Shown here: piece by piece, positions 34,700 to 42,091 of the stretch
Position numbering within the stretch: the stretch's first letter is position 1
Layout: every line of letters begins with the position of its first letter
Origin: Elusimicrobiota bacterium
GTDB taxonomy: Bacteria; Elusimicrobiota; Elusimicrobia; UBA1565; UBA9628
Assembly: GCA_016212795.1 (NCBI GenBank)
Contig: JACRDT010000019.1
Coordinates: 52,402 to 116,401 of the forward strand
Length of the DNA stretch: 64,000 nucleotides
Direction: 5' to 3'
The notes under the pieces: model-generated
Seen by the model: only the letters and a program-made list of their open reading frames with translations
Databases searched by the model: none
Told to the model about the DNA's origin: nothing
Position numbers and translations under genes: made by a program

Positions 34700-34990
34700 T
34701 CAATTCTGGCTGATGCTCTGGATGGACTCGAGCTGGGCGAGGATGGTCTGGAGGTCGGCCTCGAGCTCCGGGCCCGTGGTCTCGTATTCGTCGAGCAGGG
34801 AAGCCTTGATCTCCCCGACGGTGCGCTTGCCGTCGATGAGCTCCCAGATGCGGGCCGCGGTCTCGTTGAGGGTGAAGATGCTCCTCAGGTCAGCGGTCTT
34901 CTCGCGGATGGGGACCAGGATGTATTCGTCCGCGATGCGGCGCCCCACGAAATCCTGGTTCTTCCGGTAGCGGCGGTCAATCGCGTCCAT
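34700..34990 (-). CDS. PqqD-like peptide-binding protein 2 (RRE)
   Basis: 96 residues. FTLNETAARIWELIDGKRTVGEIKASLLDEYE is the PqqD core; the preceding YRKNQDFVGRRIADEYILVPI is its first beta hairpin. AAGGAGG lies just before the ATG. It is the first gene of the leftward peptide-locus operon and probably binds the leader for the large fusion enzyme encoded next. In its upstream 100 bp there is a small hairpin (GTCTC/GAGAC) and the shared 15-mer at 35075. Confidence 0.85.
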   Translation of the reverse strand: MDAIDRRYRKNQDFVGRRIADEYILVPIREKTADLRSIFTLNETAARIWELIDGKRTVGEIKASLLDEYETTGPELEADLQTILAQLESIQSISQN

Positions 34991-35074
34991 GGGTGTCCTC
35001 CTTGGATGTCCCTTTCAGGGAGGGCGCGGCGACGCGCGAACGGCGTCTCCCTCAGAGACGGCCGACTGGATAGG

Positions 35075-35089
35075 ATTCTACAAAATTAT
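35075..35089 (+). promoter_or_regulatory. 15-mer shared with the ArnT-like gene's upstream region
   Basis: ATTCTACAAAATTAT occurs here and, in the same orientation relative to its gene, at 3712-3726 (minus strand) upstream of the ArnT-like gene. It lies in the divergent region between the PqqD-like protein 2 operon and the GT2 gene at 35206. An AT-rich 15-mer repeated exactly in such a GC-rich genome is unlikely by chance, so it may be a regulator site or an UP-like element. Confidence 0.4.
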
Positions 35090-35159
35090 GAGGCGTGGGC
35101 GGTCTGCTCCTGGCCGTGTCAAGGCCGCCGTCGCCGCCGCGCGGACCGCCATGCTATCA

Positions 35160-35165
35160 TATACT
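35160..35165 (+). promoter_or_regulatory. -10 hexamer TATACT upstream of the rightward GT2 gene
   Basis: TATACT lies 40 nt before TTG 35206, and GGAGGAG at 35194-35200 is a strong ribosome site that decides the TTG start. No convincing -35. Confidence 0.5.
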
Positions 35166-35205
35166 CGGCCGCACCCGCGGCGCGCTGAAGCCCGGAGGAG
35201 CCGGA

Positions 35206-35898
35206 TTGGATTCCGACAAGAAGGTCACCGTCATCACGCCGACCCGCAACAGGCTGGAGAGCCTGAAGAAGGCCATCGCCTCCCTGAAGGCCCAGACCCA
35301 TCGCAACTGGGAGCACCTCATCGTCTCCGACGGGTACGACCCGCGAGTCAGGCGGTTGGTGGAGTCCCTGGGCGACCCCCGGGTGAGGTTCCTGTTCACC
35401 CCGAGCACGAAGTGCGGCGGCAATCCTCAGAGGAACCTGGCCCTGAAGCTGGCCACGGGCGAGTATGTGTTCGGCCTCGACGACGACAACCTCATCGAGG
35501 TGGGCTGCATCGAGAAGATGGCGGCGGCCTTCGTGGACGAGAGCATCGGGTACGCGACCTGCCACATCCTCTACGACGGCGTGGGCATCATGGCCCCGCG
35601 GCCGCCGTTTGTCCTGAAGGAGATCGACGGCCTGAACTTCATGGTCAGGACTCGCCTGGCCCGGGAAGCCGGCGGGTGGCTCCCCCTGGACGGCGGGTTC
35701 ACCGACTTCCACCTCATCGAGAAGGTGAGCCGGGTGAGCCGCGGCGCCGAGGTCCCCGAGGTCCTCGGCTGGCATCGCAGGCTCGAAGACGAGCCGGCGG
35801 ATGAAGAGGGATGGCCCCTGCTCGAGCCGCTGATGATCGGCGTCAACAGGGCCTTGTGCCGGCTCCTGTGCGGCGTCTGGCCGAGGTCCCGGGCGTGA
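35206..35898 (+). CDS. family 2 glycosyltransferase
   Basis: 230 residues from TTG 35206, with GGAGGAG 6 nt upstream. The GT-A hallmarks are VTVITPTRNRLESLKKAIAS at the N-terminus, LIVSDGYDP, and the metal-binding FGLDDDNLIEVGC (DDD in place of DxD). It ends in TGA overlapping the next gene's GTG start (GTGA). It is the first gene of a two-gene rightward unit divergent from the peptide operon. Acceptor unknown. Confidence 0.82.
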   Translation: MDSDKKVTVITPTRNRLESLKKAIASLKAQTHRNWEHLIVSDGYDPRVRRLVESLGDPRVRFLFTPSTKCGGNPQRNLALKLATGEYVFGLDDDNLIEVGCIEKMAAAFVDESIGYATCHILYDGVGIMAPRPPFVLKEIDGLNFMVRTRLAREAGGWLPLDGGFTDFHLIEKVSRVSRGAEVPEVLGWHRRLEDEPADEEGWPLLEPLMIGVNRALCRLLCGVWPRSRA

Positions 35899-37628
35899 GG
35901 ATCGCCGCCCACCTGCTGGTCCGGGACGAAGAGGACGTGATCGCCGAGTTCCTCGGGCACGTCGCCGGGTTCTGCGACCACATCCTCGTGCTGGACACCG
36001 GCTCGGCCGACGCGACCTACGAGATCTGCAGGGCGCACCCGAAGACCGCTTGGGCGGGCAGGACCGGGGCCCGCTACAGCGACGCCCTCCGGCAGATCCT
36101 GCTGGAGAAGTCGCGCGGCCTGCTGGGTCCGGACGACTGGTTCCTGGCCCTGAGCGCGGACCATTTCTTCTCATCGGACCCGCGGGAGGACGTCGGGAAG
36201 GCGGCCGCGGAAGGCGCGGGGGTCATCACCTACGAAGTGGCCCAGTTCTACTTCACGACGCGAGACCTCGCCCGCTCCCGAGCCGAGCCCGGCTGGGACC
36301 GGCTGCCCGTCGTGGAACGGCTCCGGCATTACTGCATCAACCACCGTGGTTTCCCCGCGGCGTTCAGGAACGTCCCCGGGCTCGGCTATGACGAGGAGGT
36401 CGCGGAGTGGCCCTCGATGCCCGACCCTCGCGTCGCGTCCTTCCATCCGGTGCTGAGGCACTACCAGTTCAGGAGCCCTTGCCAGATGCGCAGGCGGCTG
36501 GCCGTGCGCTACAGCCAGCGCCGCCTGGGGTTCGGGGGCTTCCGGCACTATGAGAGCCCGCGCTGGAAGCGCTATGTCTTCGCGCCGGAACTGCTCCACG
36601 TCTTTGAAGGACGGTGGGAATACTCCAAGACTCCTTCACTGGAGGACCTCCTCCGCACCACCGAGGCGTGGCCGGCCAGGGCCTGGAGGGCGATGGGGAG
36701 CCTGGCGCAAGCCACGCCTCGAGGGCTCCCGGGCGCTCCCGCACGCGGCCGGGAAGGCCTGGCCTGGCCCCCCCGTGCCGTGGCGGCCAGGAACCTCCTC
36801 CTGCTCGGCTCCCTCCGGGAAGTGCTCGCGCGGGCCAACGAGCGCGGCATCCCGGTCGTCGTGCTCAAAGGAGCGGCGCTGTTGTGCTGGCTCATCGAGG
36901 ATCCGGGCGAGCGGCCCATGGGCGACGTGGACATCATGGTGCCCCCCGGCAGGCGCGACGAGACGGAGGCCGTGCTCCGGAACCTGGGGTACGAAAGGGT
37001 CTCCGGGACGGTCGAGGCCTTCGCCCGCGGCACGGTCGTCATCGACCTCCATACGGAGTTGGTCTACAGGCGGGACATGGGGTGCGTCTGGGCGGAATGC
37101 GTCCCCATCCTCGTGGAGGGCGAGCGGGCGCTCTCTTTGGACGCGGACGAGACCTTCATCCATATCGCGGCGAGGGGGATCCTCCAGGGCGGCTGCCTGG
37201 AGGAGAGGCATCTCGACGACCTGCTGCGCCTGGCCGGGACCGCGGGCGGCGGCAAGTCGGGCCTGGATTGGTCCCGCGTGGCGCGGAAGGCGTCGAGCCT
37301 CGGGCTCAAGCCCTTGCTGCACGCGGCCTTGGCCGAGTTGCGCGCTGCCAAGGGAGCCTGCCCCGTGCCGGAGCGGGTCATGGCCGGCCTGCGCCCCTCC
37401 GGAGCGGGCCGCGTCGCGGCCTGGGCCGCCCGCCGGGCGGCTTCGCGCCGGCAGGAAAGCTATCTCCGTTCCGCCGTCCTCTTCGGTCTGCTGAGGCCCG
37501 GGTTCTTGCTGAGGCGGCTCTGCCCGGGCCGGGAGTTCCTGCGGCGCCGCTATGGAGAGTCCTGGAAGCGCGAGGCGCTGCTGAGGCCGTTCAGGCTGGT
37601 CGCCAGGGCCCTGGGCCTGGGGGCCTGA
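35895..37628 (+). CDS. GT2-like glycosyltransferase fused to a nucleotidyltransferase
   Basis: 577 residues from GTG 35895. Residues 1-about 250 look like a GT2-like domain (MRIAAHLLVRDEEDVIAEFLGHV, HILVLDTGSADATYEIC). From about residue 290, RNLLLLGSLREVLARANERGIPVVVLKGAALL and PMGDVDIMVPPGRRDETEAVLRNLGY match the NTP_transf_5 nucleotidyltransferase family, with the catalytic DVD (GDVDIMV). That nucleotidyltransferase is a usual partner of HprK-related kinase and PqqD-like proteins, here present on the opposite strand. It may transfer a nucleotide to the peptide product or to a sugar. The fusion itself is unusual. It converges on the SGNH hydrolase gene 18 bp away. Confidence 0.8.
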   Translation: MRIAAHLLVRDEEDVIAEFLGHVAGFCDHILVLDTGSADATYEICRAHPKTAWAGRTGARYSDALRQILLEKSRGLLGPDDWFLALSADHFFSSDPREDVGKAAAEGAGVITYEVAQFYFTTRDLARSRAEPGWDRLPVVERLRHYCINHRGFPAAFRNVPGLGYDEEVAEWPSMPDPRVASFHPVLRHYQFRSPCQMRRRLAVRYSQRRLGFGGFRHYESPRWKRYVFAPELLHVFEGRWEYSKTPSLEDLLRTTEAWPARAWRAMGSLAQATPRGLPGAPARGREGLAWPPRAVAARNLLLLGSLREVLARANERGIPVVVLKGAALLCWLIEDPGERPMGDVDIMVPPGRRDETEAVLRNLGYERVSGTVEAFARGTVVIDLHTELVYRRDMGCVWAECVPILVEGERALSLDADETFIHIAARGILQGGCLEERHLDDLLRLAGTAGGGKSGLDWSRVARKASSLGLKPLLHAALAELRAAKGACPVPERVMAGLRPSGAGRVAAWAARRAASRRQESYLRSAVLFGLLRPGFLLRRLCPGREFLRRRYGESWKREALLRPFRLVARALGLGA

Positions 37629-37646
37629 CCCGAAGGCTCCCGGAAG

Positions 37647-38887
37647 TCATCTCCTCAGCCAGCCCCTGCGGCGGATGTCCTCGGCGATCCTGCCGGCGAT
37701 GAGCCGGTTCATCTCCGCGGTGTAGTGGACGTCGTCGACGTACAACGGCTTCTCGAGGCCTGCCTGCATGTCCGCGAGCCACAGGAAGCCCGGCACAGAT
37801 TCCAGGCTGCGCCGGTTTTCCGCCGCGTAGCCGTAGCCCTCCCTGCGGGGGCTCAGAGGATCGAGTTGGGAACTGAAGAGGTGGAACCTGAGGTCGTAAC
37901 CGTATTCGGGATTGGGCTGCCAGACGAAGAGCGTCCTTATGCCGAACTCCCTTCCCATCGCGGCGATGAGACGGATGTTCGCGCGGTAGCGCTCGAAGTA
38001 GAACCGGGAGACTTCCCTATCGTCGGGCCTCCCCCGGGTCGGGCCGCACGCCCTTCCCCCGGGCCTCCCCAGGATGGGGCCAGGACCCGGCCCGCCTTCT
38101 TCGTCAGATCAACCCCGGGCATCCTCGCCGCCAGGCGGGAGAGAAGGGAGGCCGGGGTCTCCAGGTCTTGGTCGAGCATCCGAGACAACGTCTCCGAATA
38201 GGGGAGCCAGTGTTGGCGGATCTCCACGTCGAACTCGTTGGTCCCGTCGATGAAGACCGCGATGCCGGGGACGTTCCCCTCGAGGATGCGCTTGACGAAG
38301 ATCGTACGTTCCAAAGAGGAGAAGTAGGCGCACCGGCCGAAATTGTACACGCGAACCGGGACGGCCGGGACCATCGGGCCGAGCGCCGCCTGCAGGGCCG
38401 ACGCGATCGTATCCGCGTCCTGAACCCCGTAACCGAACGCCGTCGACCCGCCGAACACGAAGACCGTCAGGCCGTCCTTGGGCGCAGGCCAGGGATCGGG
38501 GAACGCGCCGCGGCGGAATCCTCCGGGGTCGATGTTCACGAACCGGCCCGTCCTGGGGGCCTCGCGGTATTGCGCGAAGGAGGTGTACCGCGATTCAATC
38601 GCGTCGGTCTCCGCCAGCAAGCCCAGGACGTCGTCGAAACCCATGTGGGGATAGACGCGGCGAAACCGCTCGGCCAGGAGATGCCGGGACAGCTGCGCGC
38701 TCGATTCCGACATCCTGACCGCGTCGTTGAGCCGGTTCCTCGTCGACAGAAAGACGTGCGCGCCGGCGTTCATCATCAGGAGCAGGACGGCCGTGGTCGT
38801 CAAGGTGACGGCCGCGAAAACATACGCGCCCCGAAGTCGGCCGGGCAGCGCTTCGGGCTGCCGGCGCGGGCCGGATGCCTCGATCAT
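37647..38887 (-). pseudogene. membrane-anchored SGNH/GDSL hydrolase, frameshifted
   Basis: From ATG 38887 (ATGA overlap with PqqD-like protein 3) the product has one TM helix (about residues 22-44), then TVFVFGGSTAFGYGV (block I with the nucleophile Ser) and AVFIDGTNEFDVE (block III-like GxNE). Near 38020-38070, in G/C runs, the frame breaks; the neighbouring frame continues REVSRFYFERYRANIRLIAA and ends with YVDDVHYTAEMNRLIAGRI (block V DxxH) at 37647. Joined, it is about 413 residues and complete. Such proteins deacylate lipids or glycans. The break may be an assembly error or decay. Confidence 0.72.
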
Positions 38888-39210
38888 CGGGCTGGGCGGA
38901 CCCGGGAGACCGCCTTGAGCCTGGCGAGGTCCTTGATGAGCCCGACCACGTCCTCCCGGGCGGTCTCCTCGTCGACGTCGTACTCGGCGCGGACCAGCCT
39001 CACGACGGCCTCCACGGTGGCGTCCCGCTCGATCTGCCGCCAGATGAAGGCGCCGGGACCGTTGAGGGTGAAGATGCGGTCCATGCCGCCGACCCGTCTC
39101 CTGACCGGGACCAGGATCGTCTCGCCCGCGACCGCCTTGGCGATGAGGCCGGGGCTCTTGCGGTAGCGCTTTCCAGAATAGGCGGCGAACTCGTCTGCGG
39201 TTGGCGGCAT
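38884..39210 (-). CDS. PqqD-like peptide-binding protein 3 (RRE)
   Basis: 108 residues. YRKSPGLIAKAVAGETILVPVRRR then RIFTLNGPGAFIWRQIERDATVEAVVRLVRAEYDVD show the PqqD fold. GGAGGA stands before the ATG. It follows the B12-type radical SAM gene by about 60 bp and overlaps the SGNH hydrolase. No precursor peptide gene is evident next to it; it might act on the peptide encoded at 30158. Confidence 0.83.
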   Translation of the reverse strand: MPPTADEFAAYSGKRYRKSPGLIAKAVAGETILVPVRRRVGGMDRIFTLNGPGAFIWRQIERDATVEAVVRLVRAEYDVDEETAREDVVGLIKDLARLKAVSRVRPAR

Positions 39211-39272
39211 GGTCCTCCTCGTCGAACGGCCGATCGCCGGACACCCGATTCTCGCATTGTGGCGCCCGGACT

Positions 39273-40859
39273 TCAAGCGGCTGGACCGCCGGGCCGGCAT
39301 TGCGTTCCTCCCGCATGCTCGCGGCGCGAGCCAGCCGGACGGCCGGAACGGACCCGCTGAAGGTGGGCGGACATCAATACCTCGGCCATGTCCTCCTGCA
39401 AAACGCGCCGCAATCCGTCGGACTTGCGGAGCATCCCATGCCTCCTGCAGAGGGACATCAGGAAGCCGGGGATCTTGGCCAGGTCTCTTAGAGGGAACGC
39501 GTCCGCTCTCCGCGAGGACCCCCGGCCGCCCCATGCCTCGAGGATGTCGGAGAAGCCGACTCCCAGCAGCTCGGCGGCCATGCGGATGCCGCGCCTGAAG
39601 AACCCCGCGTTGTGGAGGAGGGACAGGGCCTTCCTCAGACCGTGCACGCGCCTGAGGTCGTCTCTTGGGAACCGGTCGCTCCCGCGGGAGTGATACGGCG
39701 GCCTGGGGTCGAATTCCAGGCCGAACCTCTTGGCGTCCCGACGCAGGTCCGTGCCCGGCAGGACCGCCAGGGGCATGATCTCGATGTGGGGCGGAGCGAG
39801 ACGATGGACCCAGTCCAGCGATCTCTTCAGGTCCGAGTAGGCGTCCCCCGGCAGGCTGTCGATGAGCTGGATCTCGTGGGAGACGGCTTTCTCGTTGAGG
39901 AGCGCTATGCCTCTTTCGAAGGCGGTCCGGTCGAGACCGCGGTTGACGAGCCTCAGGGTCTCGGGGTTGGCGCTCTGGATCCCGATCTCCAGGAATTGCG
40001 CATTGGCTCGATGAAGCAACTCGACCATCTCCCTGTCGAGCAGTTCCGCTCTCAGCTCGCAATGCAGTCGGGAGCCTCTATTGTGCTTGCGGAACAAGCG
40101 CAGCACCGCCTTCGCCCGGCCGGCGTCGGCATTGAAGGTGGGGTCCATGAGATAGACTTCGGTCGGCTCCCGGGACAAGATGAGCTTGAATTCCTCCTCG
40201 ATGCGCGACAGGGGGAATCGCCGCAGCTTCCGGGAGTCCTTATGGTAGTAGCAGTAGCTGCACCGGAACGGGCAGCCCCTCATCGTCTCGAGAGGAACGA
40301 TGTCGTCCTTGCCCACCTCGATCGTTCCCTGGAGATAGGGCGACGGGATCTTGCCCAGTGCCATGAGGAGCGTCCTGTCGGGATTGACGCGGACGGCGCG
40401 GCCGGCCGACCGATAGGCGATGCCCTTGACCTTCGACAACTCGCCTTGCCCCGCGCAGAGTTCCACCAGCTCCGTGAAGGTCCGTTCCCCTTCGCCCCGG
40501 GCGACGATGTCGACGGCGCCCGCTCGCGTCAGGATCTCTTCCGCCCGCGGAGAGACCTCGGGACCCCCCAGGACGATCTTGCAGCCGGGCTTGATGCCCC
40601 GCAGGATGCCGGCCGCCTTCAGGATCCGCTCGACGTTCCAGACATAGCAGGAGAAGCCCACGAGATCGGGATCGCCCATCGAGAGCGCCTCCGCGACCGA
40701 TCGCGCCTTGGCATGGGGAGGGAAGACGTGAACCTCGATGTCGACCCGCGAGGCAAGGGGACTGTGCTTCTGGAAATAGGTCTTGAGGTACTGCAGGGAA
40801 AGCTGGATGACGAAGTGCTCATCCACGCCGATGGTGGCCAAGGCCGCTTTCAATCCCAT
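39273..40859 (-). CDS. B12-binding-type radical SAM enzyme
   Basis: 528 residues. Residues about 1-140 form a cobalamin-type Rossmann domain (DPDLVGFSCYVWNVERILKAA, CKIVLGGPEVSPRAEEIL). The radical SAM motif is CPFRCSYC (about residue 201), followed by VYLMDPTFNADAGRAK and FLEIGIQSANPETL. The C-terminal about 120 residues resemble the helical region of DUF4080-type enzymes, with a final basic tail. Members usually methylate or rearrange unactivated carbons. It lies between the YkgJ-like gene (1-bp gap) and PqqD-like protein 3, so it is probably another peptide-modifying enzyme. Confidence 0.85.
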   Translation of the reverse strand: MGLKAALATIGVDEHFVIQLSLQYLKTYFQKHSPLASRVDIEVHVFPPHAKARSVAEALSMGDPDLVGFSCYVWNVERILKAAGILRGIKPGCKIVLGGPEVSPRAEEILTRAGAVDIVARGEGERTFTELVELCAGQGELSKVKGIAYRSAGRAVRVNPDRTLLMALGKIPSPYLQGTIEVGKDDIVPLETMRGCPFRCSYCYYHKDSRKLRRFPLSRIEEEFKLILSREPTEVYLMDPTFNADAGRAKAVLRLFRKHNRGSRLHCELRAELLDREMVELLHRANAQFLEIGIQSANPETLRLVNRGLDRTAFERGIALLNEKAVSHEIQLIDSLPGDAYSDLKRSLDWVHRLAPPHIEIMPLAVLPGTDLRRDAKRFGLEFDPRPPYHSRGSDRFPRDDLRRVHGLRKALSLLHNAGFFRRGIRMAAELLGVGFSDILEAWGGRGSSRRADAFPLRDLAKIPGFLMSLCRRHGMLRKSDGLRRVLQEDMAEVLMSAHLQRVRSGRPAGSRREHAGGTQCRPGGPAA

Positions 40860-40860
40860 T

Positions 40861-42078
40861 CTAGTTCAGCCCGTCCTCCAGATAGCAGAGACAGCCGGCC
40901 AGAGGCGCCAGGGCCTTCAGCAGGCCGAGGCGGCCCCGTCCCCCTGCGCCCGGCAGCCGGCCCAGGATGGCGGAAAGCGTTCCAACGGTCTTGGCGTTGC
41001 CGCGGACAAGCCTCAGGAACGCCGCGGCCCGCCCGTCCTTCGCAGGCCCGAGGTGCCGCTCGACGCGGCCCGGCAGGAACGGGGTGTCCCCGAGGCGCGA
41101 GAGCAGGACATAGAGCTCGCGATGCTTGTCGTAGAGCCTCCTGAGAGTCGTGAGGCCGATGTTCTGCCTACAGATCCTACCGCAGAGGAAGGCGTGCAGG
41201 TAGAGGCACAGGAGGATCCGGTGCTGGATCCGCGGGTCGGGGACGGTCGGCAGGCCCTCCCGGAAGAGGTGGAGATAGGGGAACGCGGCCACGGCCTCGC
41301 GGGTCAGGCCAGGGTCGGAAAACCCTCCGGCCCGCGGGGCGCCAAGACGTTCCAGGCACCTGGCCGCGCAGCCGCGCAGTTCCTCCTCCACCCTCAGGAG
41401 GACGCGCGCGGGGACCTTCCGGCCGGGCCGCCGTCCCGCCCGGAAGGCGTCCGCGGCCGCCTTGTACCTGGCAAGGTAGCCGAGCGGATCAGGGTCGGCG
41501 AGATGCTCCCGGCAGATGTCCCGGGCGTAAGCGGCGAACGGACGGAGGCGGGGCCATGCCTTGCGGAAGGCGCCGGCGGCCTCCCCGGCCTTCCACTCGG
41601 CCCAGAAACCCTTCCCGAGGGTCTCCCTGGCCAGGGGCAGGAGATCGCGATGGCGCACCACGGTCCCCGAGGCCCGCCCTCCGCCGACGCGCAACCCGAC
41701 GCAGTCCTCGATATCGGCGATGACGGCGTGCTCGTCCATCGGTATCATGTAGAACGGGTGCAGCCTGCAGCCGGCGGGCTTGCGCCGGGCGCCGTGGCGA
41801 GCGTGGATGACGCACCTGCCGCGACGGTCCAGGAACCAGCAGCCCTCGTCGAATTTCAGGTAGGTCGAGACCCCGCCGTGCTCCTCGTCGAAGGCGCAGG
41901 CGAGCAGCGGATGCTTCTCCAGCAGGAATCTTCCGCCATCCTTGTCCACGGCGATGGACCCCAGCCTGCAGCAGGCGCCGTGGCATCTTCCGCAGTCGTA
42001 GGCGTAGACGCCGTCCGGGAAAGGGAAGAAGACGTCCGCCGACTTGGAAACGGACCGCGGTTTCTTCGACCAGGTCAT
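40861..42078 (-). CDS. YkgJ-like CxxCxxxCC metal-cluster protein
   Basis: 405 residues from ATG 42078 with GGAGGCGAG before it. Near the N-terminus, YDCGRCHGACCRLG carries the CxxCxxxCC motif of the YkgJ family, thought to hold a metal (zinc or Fe-S). Further motif residues follow: GCWFLDRRGRCVIHARHG and PAGCRLHPFYMIPMD (C...C...CRxHPF). The remaining about 250 residues are Ala/Arg/Leu-rich helices without recognised family, ending in cysteines (AGCLCYLEDG). YkgJ-like proteins often accompany radical SAM and peptide-maturation genes. Biochemical role unknown. Confidence 0.75.
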   Translation of the reverse strand: MTWSKKPRSVSKSADVFFPFPDGVYAYDCGRCHGACCRLGSIAVDKDGGRFLLEKHPLLACAFDEEHGGVSTYLKFDEGCWFLDRRGRCVIHARHGARRKPAGCRLHPFYMIPMDEHAVIADIEDCVGLRVGGGRASGTVVRHRDLLPLARETLGKGFWAEWKAGEAAGAFRKAWPRLRPFAAYARDICREHLADPDPLGYLARYKAAADAFRAGRRPGRKVPARVLLRVEEELRGCAARCLERLGAPRAGGFSDPGLTREAVAAFPYLHLFREGLPTVPDPRIQHRILLCLYLHAFLCGRICRQNIGLTTLRRLYDKHRELYVLLSRLGDTPFLPGRVERHLGPAKDGRAAAFLRLVRGNAKTVGTLSAILGRLPGAGGRGRLGLLKALAPLAGCLCYLEDGLN

Positions 42079-42091
42079 GCGCTCGCCTCCA

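Noticed and set aside
34991..35205. Precursor peptide in the divergent region of the peptide locus
   Set aside because: Frames here are short and Arg/Ala-rich without leader pattern or ribosome site; the region is better explained as promoters.
39211..39272. Second precursor peptide between the B12-type radical SAM gene and PqqD-like protein 3
   Set aside because: The gap is only about 60 bp and has no ATG/GTG frame with a leader-like pattern on the minus strand.
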